From: Gammaproteobacteria bacterium
Lineage (GTDB): Bacteria > Pseudomonadota > Gammaproteobacteria > UBA4575
DNA: 64,000 bases
Assembly: GCA_033344735.1 (NCBI GenBank)
Contig: JAWPMW010000001.1
Coordinates: forward strand, 620,001 to 684,000
Direction of reading: 5' to 3'
The position numbers were made by a program, and so were the translations under genes. Below the pieces are notes generated by a model that did not search any database, was not told where the DNA came from, and worked only from the letters and a program-made list of their open reading frames with translations. This document shows positions 31,064-40,390 of this stretch, one piece after another; within the stretch, counting starts at the first letter, position 1; every line of letters begins with the position of its first letter.

Positions 31064-31192
31064 ATCTATATCTTCTGTCATTTAATTAGTGCGGCGTAGA
31101 GCCTAAAAACTCAAGCACTTTTTTCAAGAAACTTTATTCTTAATCCAGCAACGTTGAGCTGTGATTTAAGAATTATGATATGGATTTTTCTC

Positions 31193-32485
31193 ATGCGAGA
31201 TCAAACAGAAAACTGTCTATTTAAGACAAATATATATGTCAGTCATTACATATCAATTATTGCATTGATACTGATTGTATTCACTCAACAGGCAAAGGCA
31301 TTAACTTTGGAGGAAGTTGAAGATATTACGAGAATGAATGATTACATTTCTCAATCCCAACTTTCTAGACGTGATGCCTTTAAAGAGTCGGCAGTCGCTG
31401 ACGGTCAATTACCAGATCCCCAACTTAATGTCGGCTTATTTAATGCGCCACTTGATAATTTTGATCTAGATCGTGAGCCTAATACACAGTTGCGATTTGG
31501 TGTTAATCAATCTTTTCCGCGAGGTGATACGTTAAAAATTCGTACTCAACAAACTCAGTGGTCTAGCAAAGAACAAGGTTTCCGTTCACAAGATCAATTG
31601 GCTCAATCTGTACGTATGGCAAGAGAAAACTATTTAGATATTTTCTACAACGTAGGTGCGCAGGGAATTATTCATCAAAGCCACCGATACTTTTCGCAGC
31701 TTGTCGATATAGCTGAGTCTTTTTATAGCGTGGGAAGAGTTAATCAGCAAGACGTGCTCCGAGCTCAATTAGAGCTTTCTCGATTAGAAGAGCGTGTGAT
31801 TATTTTCAAGAAGAATGAGGATCTAGCAAGGGCGGAGTTGAGTAAATGGCTTGATGACCGTGCTTACGAAGTAATTGATACAGAGTTCCCAACACTCGAT
31901 AAACTAGAAGAGCAGCATACTGTCGTAAATCAGTTAATTGATCATCCTAGAATAAAAGCGAGTGACACTGTTATTTCCTATTTCAATGAAGGGGTTGCTA
32001 TCGCTGAAGAACAGTACAAGCCTGGTTGGAGTGTAGGTGTTGAATACCGTAAGCGATTTGGTAATAACCTTGATGGGAGTGATCGAGATGATCAAATGGC
32101 GGCTTTGGTTAAAGTCGACTTACCAATATTTACTGATAAACGCCAAGATCGACGTTTATCGTCCAGCAAACATCAAGTAATGGCAGCAAAAGATGTGCGA
32201 ATAGATGAATTGCAAGCACTAAAGCGGTCTGTTTTACGCGAGTATGCAGCTTTTAGAAAATTTCAAGAACAAAGTGAATTATATGACAAGCAGTTAGTTC
32301 CTGATGCCAATGCTAATGCTAATGCCTCATTAAAAGCCTATCAAAGTGGTGTCACGGAATTTACCACATTAGCCAGAGCGCGTATTACGCAACTTGATAT
32401 TCAGTTAGAAGCATTGCGCGTGAAAGTAGGTGCTGCAAAGGCCCAAGCACGAATTTTATATCTTATGGAAAAGGCAGAGTCATGA
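31193..32485 (+). CDS. cusC: CusC-like outer-membrane efflux protein
   Basis: About 430 residues of the outer membrane factor family with LPDPQLNVGLFNAPLDNF, a VNQSFPRGDTLKIR strand region, VGRVNQQDVLRAQLELSRL and, near the end, AYQSGVTEFTTLARARITQL. It forms the outer-membrane duct for the CusBA pump that follows. The start is uncertain: ATG codons at 31175 and 31193 and a TTG at 31154 are in frame and none has a strong ribosome site; the hydrophobic signal ending at AKA begins after all of them. It overlaps the next gene by 4 bases. Confidence 0.85.
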   Translation: MRDQTENCLFKTNIYVSHYISIIALILIVFTQQAKALTLEEVEDITRMNDYISQSQLSRRDAFKESAVADGQLPDPQLNVGLFNAPLDNFDLDREPNTQLRFGVNQSFPRGDTLKIRTQQTQWSSKEQGFRSQDQLAQSVRMARENYLDIFYNVGAQGIIHQSHRYFSQLVDIAESFYSVGRVNQQDVLRAQLELSRLEERVIIFKKNEDLARAELSKWLDDRAYEVIDTEFPTLDKLEEQHTVVNQLIDHPRIKASDTVISYFNEGVAIAEEQYKPGWSVGVEYRKRFGNNLDGSDRDDQMAALVKVDLPIFTDKRQDRRLSSSKHQVMAAKDVRIDELQALKRSVLREYAAFRKFQEQSELYDKQLVPDANANANASLKAYQSGVTEFTTLARARITQLDIQLEALRVKVGAAKAQARILYLMEKAES

Positions 32486-33960
32486 AAAAAATAATTGTAC
32501 TAACAAAAATTTTGATGATTATTTTCATCTCGCTCTTAGGTGCTTCATCATCGTTTGCTAAAGAAGATGAAGAACGTGAGATTCTTTATTGGGTCGCACC
32601 CATGGATGCAAATTTTCGTAGAGAGGAGCCAGGTAAGTCTCCTATGGGGATGGACCTTGTGCCAGTGTATGCAGACGAGCAACAAGGCTCTGGCAGCGAG
32701 GTCGTTATTTCTCCAGAGGTGATACAAAACCTGGGTGTACGCACAGCAAAAGCAGAACGCTCTAAGCTTTGGCGAAAGATTTCTACGGTAGGGTTTGTTG
32801 ACTATGATGAATCCAAGATGTCACACATTCATTTGCGCACACAGGGGTGGATTGAACAATTGAAAATGCGTTCCGAAGGTGAGCGTGTAAAGAAAGGTGA
32901 ATTTTTATTTAGTCTCTATTCCCCAGAACTCGTGAATGCGCAAGAAGAATTTTTACAAGCCTTGAAGCTAGGTAATACATCGTTAGTCAATGCTTCCAAA
33001 GATCGTTTAGTAGCTTTGGGTATGTCTCAGTCAGCAGTAAACCGTTTAAAAGAAAAACGTAATCTTAGACAGAATATTGCTTATTACGCACCACAAGACG
33101 GTGTGGTCTCTAATCTCATGGTGCGTGAAGGCATGTTTGTGAAACCAGAGAATCAGATTGCAACATTAGCGGATCTGTCCACTGTTTGGGTGATGGCAGA
33201 AGTATTTGAACGGCAAAGTAGTTGGGTCAAAGAAGGATTACCTGCCGAAGTCGAGTTTTCGTATTTACCTGGGAAAAAATTTGAAGGGGTTGTTGAATAT
33301 ATCTATCCAGATCTAGATGAAAGAACACGTGCGCTTACGGTACGGCTTAAATTTGAAAATTTTGATGAAGCATTAAAACCAAACATGTTTGGTAATGTGT
33401 CAATTTTTGCAGGTGCTAAAGACAATATCATTGTCATCCCTAGAGAAGCAGTCATTCGAACAGGCAGTGATGAGCGCGTCATTCTTGCTATAGGAGAGGG
33501 GCGTTTTGAGCCGAGGCAAATAGTTGCAGGGATTGAAAGTGGTGACTGGATTGAAGTGAAATCGGGTCTAAAAGAGGGTGAAGATGTAGTCGTTTCAGGT
33601 CAGTTCTTGATTGATTCGGAAGCAAGCACAAAAGCGAGCTTCATGCGTATGAGCCAGCCAGATAATGCAACGGTAAAAAAATCTGAAATGGCGATGCAAG
33701 ATGAAAGCTCATTAATCATGGGAATGGGTACGATCACTGAAATATTCAAAGATGAACAGATTCTAAAAATCGATCATCAACCGATCGAAGTCCTAAATTG
33801 GCCTCGGATGGAAATGAAATTCCCAACACAAAATGAGAATGCACAAATTGATTTTGATGCGTTGAACGTCGGTGATCATGTTGAATTTAAAATGCAGAAA
33901 GTCGATGGAAAATATCTAATCATTGAAGTGTCGTCGATGGTTCATGAGGGAGGGCAATGA
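32482..33960 (+). CDS. cusB: CusB-like adaptor with fused C-terminal CusF copper-binding domain
   Basis: 492 residues. After the signal peptide comes a short metal-binding-domain remnant (YWVAPMDANFRREEPG, SPMGMDLVPVYADE) in which the usual cysteines are absent and Met is kept. The adaptor core follows (RTQGWIEQLKMRSEGERVKK, YYAPQDGVVSNLMVREGMF). The last 80 residues are a CusF-like domain with the copper-site residues in IDHQPIEVLNWPRMEMKF: His, Trp and two Met. In E. coli CusF is a separate chaperone; here it is fused to CusB, which puts copper/silver loading next to the pump. This, with HME4-type CusA, indicates Cu(I)/Ag(I) export. Confidence 0.9.
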   Translation: MKKIIVLTKILMIIFISLLGASSSFAKEDEEREILYWVAPMDANFRREEPGKSPMGMDLVPVYADEQQGSGSEVVISPEVIQNLGVRTAKAERSKLWRKISTVGFVDYDESKMSHIHLRTQGWIEQLKMRSEGERVKKGEFLFSLYSPELVNAQEEFLQALKLGNTSLVNASKDRLVALGMSQSAVNRLKEKRNLRQNIAYYAPQDGVVSNLMVREGMFVKPENQIATLADLSTVWVMAEVFERQSSWVKEGLPAEVEFSYLPGKKFEGVVEYIYPDLDERTRALTVRLKFENFDEALKPNMFGNVSIFAGAKDNIIVIPREAVIRTGSDERVILAIGEGRFEPRQIVAGIESGDWIEVKSGLKEGEDVVVSGQFLIDSEASTKASFMRMSQPDNATVKKSEMAMQDESSLIMGMGTITEIFKDEQILKIDHQPIEVLNWPRMEMKFPTQNENAQIDFDALNVGDHVEFKMQKVDGKYLIIEVSSMVHEGGQ

Positions 33961-33961
33961 A

Positions 33962-36900
33962 ATGATTGAGTCTGTCATTGACTGGTCTCTCAAAAATAGA
34001 CCGATGGTCATTTTGCTCACCATACTCTTAGCGGCATGGAGTGTGTATGCGATAAAAAATATTGCACTGGATGCGATACCGGATTTGTCCGACGTACAAG
34101 TGATTATAAAGACGAATTATCCAGGGCAAGCCCCACAAGTTGTGGAAGATCAAGTGACCTATCCACTCAGCACTGCGATGCTCTCGGTACCCAAAGCTGT
34201 GAACGTGCGCGGCTACTCGTTCTTCGGTGATTCTTATGTCTATGTTATTTTTGAAGACGGGACAGATCTATATTGGGCACGTTCTCGGGTGCTAGAGTAC
34301 TTAAGCCAAGTGGCCAGTACCTTACCGGCTGCAGCAAAACCACAACTGGGTCCAGATGCTACCGGTGTTGGTTGGGTGTATGAATATGCGCTAGTGGATC
34401 GCCTAGGGAATCATGATCTTTCACAGCTACGTAGTATTCAAGACTGGTATTTAAAATATGAATTGCAGACAGTAGACGGTGTTTCTGAAGTGGCCACGGT
34501 TGGAGGTATGGTCAAGCAGTATCAAGTCGTGGTGGATCCAAACAGTTTGCGTGCACATGACATTCCTCTTTCAAAAGTTCGCCAAGCGGTATTACGAGCT
34601 AATCAAGAAACAGGTGGATCCGTGATTGAGATGGCCGAAGCAGAATATATGGTACGCGCGACAGGCTATGTCAACGATCTTGATGACTTGAGAAAAATTC
34701 CATTAGCCGTGAATGAACGTGGGACTCCCATATTATTAGAAGAAGTGGCTGACATTCGTTTGGGACCACAATTACGGCGCGGTATTGCTGAGCTTGATGG
34801 AGAAGGTGAAGTTGTGGGTGGTATTATCGTTATGCGCTATGGTGAGAATGCCTTAGAAACCATTCAAAATGTTCAAGCACGTTTACAGACTCTTCAAGAA
34901 GGATTGCCTGAAGGCGTTGAAATTATCGAGACGTATAACCGCGCATCATTAATTGAACGCGCCATCTCGACGCTAAACGGAAAACTTGTCGAAGAATTTA
35001 TTGTTGTCGCTTTAATTTGTGCATTGTTCCTATTTCATTTTCGCTCTGCGCTAGTGATTGTATTATCACTTCCCATTGGTATAGGTATTGCGTTTATTGT
35101 CATGTATCACATGGGGATTAATGCCAATATCATGTCCCTGGGTGGCATTGCGATAGCCATCGGTGCAATGGTGGATGCTGCCATTGTCATGGTGGAAAAT
35201 GCGCATAAGCATATTGAACGTATGGGTGATCAACCCTATGATCGATTAGAATTAATTGGAAAATCTGCCAAAGAGGTGGGTCCCCCTATCTTTTTTTCGC
35301 TAATCATCATCACATTAAGTTTTTTGCCAGTATTTGCGCTAGAAGCACAAGAAGGTAAATTATTTGGTCCACTAGCGTATACAAAAACATTTGCTATGGC
35401 CGGTGCAGCATTTCTTGCTATTACGCTTGTCCCTGTCTTGATGGGAATTTTTATTCGAGGACACATCACACCAGAAAATAAAAATCCTGCAAATAAAATG
35501 TTGATTGCAGCATACCGTCCTCTCATTAGTCTCGTGTTGAAAGCACCAAAAACTATTTTAGTAATTATTGTGATCGCAGTCGCCATTGGTTTGTGGCCTA
35601 TCACCAAGCTGGGTAGTGAATTCATGCCAGATTTGAATGAAGGTGATTTGATGTATATGCCAACGACATATCCATCCATTTCAATAGGCAAAGCACAAGA
35701 GCTATTACAGCAAACCGATAAACTTATTCGCACGGTACCGGAGGTTGAGCGCGTCTTCGGCAAAATTGGACGCGCAGAGACTGCGACAGATCCCGCGCCA
35801 CTCACCATGATCGAGACTGTCATTAAGTTGAAACCACAAGATCAATGGCGAGAAGGTATGACTATCACTGAGCTGAAAAAAGAGCTTAATCAGTTAGTAA
35901 ATTTTCCTGGTCTAACGAATGCATGGGTGATGCCCATTAAAACGCGGATTGACATGCTCTCAACTGGAATAAAGACACCGGTTGGAATCAAAATAGCAGG
36001 AACGGACTTAAATGTAATCCAACAAATTGGTACCGAAGTGGAAGAAGTTGTCAAACAAGTGCCAGGGACAGCATCTGCTTATTCCGAACGTGTTGCCAGT
36101 GGTCGATACGTGATCGTGGATATTGATCGTAATGCAGCTGCTCGATATGCATTAGATATTTTAGAAATACAAGAAGTCATTCGCACAGCGATAGGGGGTA
36201 TGCAGGTCTCCATGACCACAGAAGGATTGGAGCGTTATCCTATCAACATACGTTATCCAAGAGATTGGCGTGATTCACTTGAACAGTTGCGCAATTTGCC
36301 AATTGTTACTCCAACTGGTGCGCATGTGCAGTTACAAGATGTCGCCACCATTGGGATAGAAATGGGCCCCGCGATGATTAAAACAGAAAACGCACGCCTC
36401 AATGGCTGGATTTTTGTTGATATAGAAGGAAGAGATTTAGGCTCGTATGTAAACGAAGCAAAACAAATAGTCGCAGACAAAGTTGAGCTTCCAGCAGGCT
36501 ATACAGTTTCATGGTCAGGACAATATGAGTATCTACTTCGTGCAAAAGAAAAGTTAACGCTTGTTATTCCAGTGACGCTCGCGATTATTATCTTGTTGTT
36601 GTATTTAAACTTTAGAAGCTTTACAGAAGTGCTCATTGTTATGGGTACGCTGCCAATGGCGTTAGTTGGAGGTGTTTTACTCCTCTATTTTTTAGATTAT
36701 GAACTGTCAGTTGCCGTTGGTATTGGTTTTATCGCATTAGCAGGTGTCAGTGTCGAAATTGGTGTGGTGATGCTTGTGTATTTAAATCAAGCATTACAAT
36801 ACCAAAAAGAATTAGCAGAAAAAGAAAATAAACCACTTACGGTTGATGCAGTTAAAGAAGCGATTAAAAGTGGTGCATTGTTGCGAGTTAGACCCATTAT

Positions 36901-37093
36901 GATGACGGTATTCACCATATTATTTGGTTTATTGACCGTCATGATTGGGTCAGGAACTGGCTCAGAAGTGATGCGCAGAATTGCTACGCCCATGGTGGGC
37001 GGGATAGTGAGTGCAACAATATTAACACTGATTGTGATTCCTTCGATATTTTTAGTGATACACACAATGCGCTTAAAGAAGAGTTCAATATAG
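33962..37093 (+). CDS. cusA: CusA-like RND Cu(I)/Ag(I) efflux pump (HME4 type)
   Basis: 1043 residues. Helix 4 reads GGIAIAIGAMVDAAIVMVEN, the HME4 signature. The three methionines that bind Cu(I)/Ag(I) in E. coli CusA (573, 623, 672) are present at positions 566 (LMYMPTTYP), 616 (TMIETVIKL) and 665 (RIDMLSTGIK), a constant offset of seven. I place the start at 33962 (MIESVIDW) because GAGGGAGGG lies just upstream; an earlier in-frame ATG at 33923 lies inside cusB. The gene begins one base after the cusB stop. Confidence 0.94.
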   Translation: MIESVIDWSLKNRPMVILLTILLAAWSVYAIKNIALDAIPDLSDVQVIIKTNYPGQAPQVVEDQVTYPLSTAMLSVPKAVNVRGYSFFGDSYVYVIFEDGTDLYWARSRVLEYLSQVASTLPAAAKPQLGPDATGVGWVYEYALVDRLGNHDLSQLRSIQDWYLKYELQTVDGVSEVATVGGMVKQYQVVVDPNSLRAHDIPLSKVRQAVLRANQETGGSVIEMAEAEYMVRATGYVNDLDDLRKIPLAVNERGTPILLEEVADIRLGPQLRRGIAELDGEGEVVGGIIVMRYGENALETIQNVQARLQTLQEGLPEGVEIIETYNRASLIERAISTLNGKLVEEFIVVALICALFLFHFRSALVIVLSLPIGIGIAFIVMYHMGINANIMSLGGIAIAIGAMVDAAIVMVENAHKHIERMGDQPYDRLELIGKSAKEVGPPIFFSLIIITLSFLPVFALEAQEGKLFGPLAYTKTFAMAGAAFLAITLVPVLMGIFIRGHITPENKNPANKMLIAAYRPLISLVLKAPKTILVIIVIAVAIGLWPITKLGSEFMPDLNEGDLMYMPTTYPSISIGKAQELLQQTDKLIRTVPEVERVFGKIGRAETATDPAPLTMIETVIKLKPQDQWREGMTITELKKELNQLVNFPGLTNAWVMPIKTRIDMLSTGIKTPVGIKIAGTDLNVIQQIGTEVEEVVKQVPGTASAYSERVASGRYVIVDIDRNAAARYALDILEIQEVIRTAIGGMQVSMTTEGLERYPINIRYPRDWRDSLEQLRNLPIVTPTGAHVQLQDVATIGIEMGPAMIKTENARLNGWIFVDIEGRDLGSYVNEAKQIVADKVELPAGYTVSWSGQYEYLLRAKEKLTLVIPVTLAIIILLLYLNFRSFTEVLIVMGTLPMALVGGVLLLYFLDYELSVAVGIGFIALAGVSVEIGVVMLVYLNQALQYQKELAEKENKPLTVDAVKEAIKSGALLRVRPIMMTVFTILFGLLTVMIGSGTGSEVMRRIATPMVGGIVSATILTLIVIPSIFLVIHTMRLKKSSI

Positions 37094-37216
37094 GGCTTCA
37101 GTATAAAATATATAACTACACTAACTTTTATTTCTAAAATTGCTCCAAGCTCCATACTTGATTAAGCACTAATCTAATTTAGGTGAAAGTAATGGATGCA
37201 ATATTAAATTTGATGG

Positions 37217-37246
37217 TTGACCTTGGACCTAAGTGCAAGGTTAAGC
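37217..37246 (+). promoter_or_regulatory. MerR-type promoter/operator
   Basis: ACCTTG (37220-37225) and CAAGGT (37236-37241) form a dyad with a 10-base centre. It sits between TTGACC (37217-37222) as -35 and TAAGCT (37242-37247) as -10, spaced 19 bases. An over-long spacer containing the dyad is the hallmark of MerR-activated promoters. The merR gene starts about 45 bases downstream, so the regulator probably controls itself and the genes after it. Seen: boxes and dyad; established: the MerR mechanism. Confidence 0.75.
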
Positions 37247-37289
37247 TCTCAAATAAAGGTAGGCGTGTATTAATAAATGAGGCATATAA

Positions 37290-37721
37290 ATGTTCACTAT
37301 CGGGCAGTTAGCCAAAGCAAGTAAAGTAAAGATTGATACATTGCGTTATTACGAACGTACAAATCTTCTTATACCTATTTCACGATCTCAGGCAGGTTAT
37401 AGAATTTATGACCAAGAATCTGTCAATCGCGTACGTTTTATCAAAAAAGCACAATCTCTTGGGTTTTCGTTAAAAGAAGTCAGTCAATTACTCAAGTTTG
37501 ATGGTTCAACCGAAGCGACTGCAGGAGATGTATTAGCTATTACAAAGCAAAAAATATGTCAGCAAAACAAAAAAATTAAGGAATTGATAGAGATAGAAAA
37601 TATCCTCAAGCACTTAGCTAAGCAATGTTCAGGCAAAGGTCCGGCCCATGAATGTCCGATATTAAAGTACTTATATCCCCCATTAAACAATGAGAGTGAT
37701 AAGAAGGAAGGAGAAACATGA
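37290..37721 (+). CDS. MerR-family metal-responsive regulator
   Basis: 143 residues. Winged helix-turn-helix FTIGQLAKASKVKIDTLRYYERTNLL, a dimerisation coiled coil (KQKICQQNKKIKELIEIENI), then a metal loop HLAKQCSGKGPAHECPILKYL with two Cys and a His, close to the ZntR/CadR-type loop C-x(n)-H-x-C. This suggests a divalent metal (Zn, Cd, Pb), not the Cu(I) CueR loop, although it follows the cusCBA genes. A matching operator lies at 37217-37246. Its stop overlaps the start of the DUF2933 gene. Confidence 0.9.
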   Translation: MFTIGQLAKASKVKIDTLRYYERTNLLIPISRSQAGYRIYDQESVNRVRFIKKAQSLGFSLKEVSQLLKFDGSTEATAGDVLAITKQKICQQNKKIKELIEIENILKHLAKQCSGKGPAHECPILKYLYPPLNNESDKKEGET

Positions 37722-37978
37722 TGGTTAAAAATAATTCCAACGATGAAAATATCAATAGCTCATCGCAATGCTGGTACAGCCGACACAACTGGGTGACGAT
37801 ATTTTTTATCGCAATCATTTCATTTTATCTTTTTACAGAGCATCGAGCACACTTGTTTGGCATATTGCCTTGGTTAATTTTACTAGTATGCCCACTAATG
37901 CATTTATTTATGCATCGCAGTCATGGAGGACAAGAACATTCTTCACGTCAGCAGAGTGAGGGTAAGAATGATGTCTGA
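37718..37978 (+). CDS. DUF2933-type small membrane protein
   Basis: 86 residues: one or two hydrophobic helices (VTIFFIAIISFYLF, ILPWLILLVCPLMHLFMH) followed by a His-rich tail MHRSHGGQEHSS. The CPLMHLFMHRSHGG segment is typical of DUF2933 proteins, which often lie in heavy-metal resistance operons. The Cys, Met and His around the helix end could bind copper. The start overlaps the merR stop and its end overlaps the next gene, so it is part of the merR-led unit. Confidence 0.82.
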   Translation: MMVKNNSNDENINSSSQCWYSRHNWVTIFFIAIISFYLFTEHRAHLFGILPWLILLVCPLMHLFMHRSHGGQEHSSRQQSEGKNDV

Positions 37979-38630
37979 ACATATGATTATTCCTAGTTAT
38001 GGTCTTTGGAGTTTGGTTATCATCAACTCGTTGGTGTTCATTATCTTTGCATTTAGTTTTGCAAAACCGATTAATAAACGAGACTGGCGATCCTTTAGCG
38101 CTTTTTCAGCCTTTATTGTTGCATTGTTTGCAGAAATGTATGGGTTTCCATTAACGATTTATCTATTTTCAGGTTGGTTAAGTAATCATTACCCAAGTGT
38201 TGATTTTTATTCACATGAGAATGGGCATCTTTGGCATGTGCTGCTTAGTTTAGGGGGAGATCCTCATTGGAATCCTATTCATTTGGTTAGTTTTGCGCTG
38301 ATTATTGCTGGTTTTGTTTTGTTGTCAGCTTCTTGGAAAGTGCTATATTCCGCTCAAAAAAACCACCAACTTGCAACAACTGGGCCTTATGCACGAATTC
38401 GGCATCCTCAATATGTGGGGTTCTTTCTAATTATGTTGGGTTTTTTAGTGCAATGGCCAACGCTTCTTACTTTGCTTATGTTTCCGATCTTGACCTATAT
38501 GTATGTTCATTTGGCGAAAAAGGAAGAGCGTGAAGCCGTAACGGAGTTTGGCGCAATCTATGAAAAGTATGCAGCCAAGGTGCCTGCATTTATCCCATTA
38601 ATGATTCAAAGGGAGGCCATCAATGGATAG
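37968..38630 (+). CDS. Isoprenylcysteine methyltransferase (ICMT/PEMT)-like membrane protein
   Basis: About 220 residues with five or six helices. The C-terminal signature GPYARIRHPQYVGFFLIMLG and the later EREAVTEFGAIYEKYAAKVP are those of the ICMT/phospholipid methyltransferase family, which bind S-adenosylmethionine at the membrane. The substrate is unknown; such genes frequently travel with metal-efflux operons. I take the start at 37968 (GAGGGTAAG upstream) rather than the frame-open Met at 37923, which lies within DUF2933. Its end overlaps the next gene by 8 bases. Confidence 0.83.
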   Translation: MMSEHMIIPSYGLWSLVIINSLVFIIFAFSFAKPINKRDWRSFSAFSAFIVALFAEMYGFPLTIYLFSGWLSNHYPSVDFYSHENGHLWHVLLSLGGDPHWNPIHLVSFALIIAGFVLLSASWKVLYSAQKNHQLATTGPYARIRHPQYVGFFLIMLGFLVQWPTLLTLLMFPILTYMYVHLAKKEEREAVTEFGAIYEKYAAKVPAFIPLMIQREAING

Positions 38631-39702
38631 TGACAATCATACACATGAGCATACTCAGCATAACATGAGCTCTTGTCATGCAAAAAAAGGGAGACTGGAT
38701 TATTTATTATGGGGTTCCATTAGTGCAGTGGTAATTTTATACCTTCTGTATTGGCTGTTTCCGACCGAGGCTGCAACCATAACTCAGTTAGAGATTCTAT
38801 CAAAATCTGTATATGAGTTAATGAATACTATTTGGTGGGGAATTACGATTGGAATTATTATGGTCGCACTTTTGTCAAAGGTGCCGCGTGAATTTGTAGT
38901 TTCATTATTAGGCACAGAACAAGGCATTGGAGGCATTCTTCGTGCAACCTTAGGTGGCGTATTATTAGACCTATGTAGCCATGGAATTCTAATGGTTGGC
39001 GCCAAACTCTATGAACGTGGCGCAAGTGCAGGGCAAGTCATGGCTTTTTTAGTGGCCAGCCCATGGAATTCTTTTTCACTCACATTAATACTCATCGCAT
39101 TAATTGGTATCAAATGGACGCTCGCATTTATTATTGCCTCAATGCTTATCGCGATCATTACCGGATATATTTTTGATCGACTAATTGCTGTAAAGGTATT
39201 GCCTGAAAACTCACATCAAATCGACTTACCAAAAGACTTCCGGTTTTGGGCAGAAGCCAAGTATCGTTTTCGCAACACTCAGTTCACGCGACAGTTTTTT
39301 GGAGAAATGATGAAAGATGGGATCATTGAATCACGTATGGTCATTCGATGGATTCTGTTTGGTGTGCTGCTCGCAGGAATAATTCGTGCATTTGTTGATG
39401 CAACAACATTTCAAACTTATTTTGGGCCAACTTTGGCAGGCCTAGGTCTTACTATTTTGGTCGCGACCATTTTAGAAGTCTGTTCAGAAGGATCTACTCC
39501 TGTGGCTGCAGATATTCTTACGCGTGCGAATGCGCCTGGGAATAGTTTTGCTTTTCTAATGACAGGAGTATCAACGGATTACACTGAGATTATGGTCTTA
39601 AAAGAGGCGACTAAGTCCTGGAAGATTGCACTATTTTTACCATTAATTACTGTGCCACAAGTTATATTTATCGCATGGTTAATTAATCTTCAAACAGTAT
39701 GA
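38623..39702 (+). CDS. ArsP/DUF318-type permease with His-rich N-terminus
   Basis: 359 residues and about eight helices. Two related halves carry the family motifs: GGVLLDLCSHGILMVGAKLY followed by FLVASPWNSFSLTLIL, and later LEVCSEGSTPVAADILTRA. ArsP-type members export trivalent organoarsenicals; many relatives in metal operons have unknown cargo. The N-terminal tail (HTHEHTQHNMSSCH) is a metal-binding candidate. Last large gene of the merR-led unit. Cargo cannot be decided from sequence. Confidence 0.83.
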   Translation: MDSDNHTHEHTQHNMSSCHAKKGRLDYLLWGSISAVVILYLLYWLFPTEAATITQLEILSKSVYELMNTIWWGITIGIIMVALLSKVPREFVVSLLGTEQGIGGILRATLGGVLLDLCSHGILMVGAKLYERGASAGQVMAFLVASPWNSFSLTLILIALIGIKWTLAFIIASMLIAIITGYIFDRLIAVKVLPENSHQIDLPKDFRFWAEAKYRFRNTQFTRQFFGEMMKDGIIESRMVIRWILFGVLLAGIIRAFVDATTFQTYFGPTLAGLGLTILVATILEVCSEGSTPVAADILTRANAPGNSFAFLMTGVSTDYTEIMVLKEATKSWKIALFLPLITVPQVIFIAWLINLQTV

Positions 39703-39814
39703 AATTTAAATTTAAGTAAATGGATAATGAATATTTTGGCATGCGGAGTAAATACGATATTTTTTAATTTAATGAATTTTATAGTGATGCAAATATTATA
39801 GTAAGGAGGGTATT

Positions 39815-39943
39815 ATGATGCATGATGATAATGGATTTCTATCGCATTGGGGATTTGGCTTTGGCCATTGGAGCCTGGGTTTTTTGTTTTGGATTCTTGT
39901 CATTATTTTGATAATTGCGTTAGTAAAAGCGATATCAAAATAA
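39815..39943 (+). CDS. 42-residue single-helix membrane protein
   Basis: Begins with MMHDDNGFLSHWGFGFGHW, then a hydrophobic helix (FLFWILVIILIIALV) and a KAISK end. An excellent ribosome site, AAGGAGGG, lies 5-7 bases before the ATG, which is the main reason to believe it. His, Asp and Trp near the start are typical of mini proteins at the end of copper operons, whose longer relatives carry a C-terminal SHOCT motif. The DNA just after the stop encodes a charged stretch (KIREREDLRQQ) in another frame, possibly a shifted remnant of such a tail. Confidence 0.65.
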   Translation: MMHDDNGFLSHWGFGFGHWSLGFLFWILVIILIIALVKAISK

Positions 39944-40390
39944 AATAAATGAAAAGGGGCCAGCTAAGATTCGTGAAAGAGAAGACTTGCGCCAACAAGC
40001 AACCATCGACCAAGTTTATTGAAAATTTGCTGAATATTTAAATTGATGATGAACGTTATATGCTGATATACGTCCTATTTTTAATAGAAGTCGTTATTCA
40101 ATTTAGTGGAGCACGCCACTCCCCAACTCAGCAGATAAGTCATTGAAGTAGGGCGGCTATATAATTCATTTTATAGAAGAGCCCCTTAATGAGGCCCCAT
40201 ATTGTACTACCTGTATTCTTGATGGTCTGCTCCTGCATTTTTGTTGTAATTCAATTACAATTTATCGTTGCCATTCGATGAGCATCTGTGTAGGGCGAGT
40301 TTCCGACTAGTTATTGGCATTGTACTATTACCTATATTAGTTACTTTAAAAATATTTGAGTGACAATTAGCAAAAAGAGTGAATAAATTT
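39944..40390. other. Intergenic region with cassette-boundary motif, no gene seen
   Basis: About 450 bases. It includes an out-of-frame coding remnant (about 39958-40020), GTAGGGCGG at 40148-40156, and the paired GCCCC motif at 40180-40198. The GC content rises locally around 40110-40160. I see no intact open frame with a ribosome site before 40379. Confidence 0.45.
40180..40198. repeat. Paired GCCCC motif (cassette boundary candidate)
   Basis: AGCCCC and GGCCCC with 9 bases between the C-runs. It separates the metal block from the exonuclease genes. Same style as the pairs at 20857, 41798, 45784 and 54330. Confidence 0.35.

Noticed and set aside
32309-32335. Short AATGCT repeat inside cusC
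   Set aside because: A few codons of an Asn-Ala run in a helix; no sign of a functional repeat.
35236-35823. Minus-strand frame of 195 codons inside cusA
   Set aside because: Shadow of a strongly conserved pump gene on the other strand; Ser/Ile-rich artefact composition.
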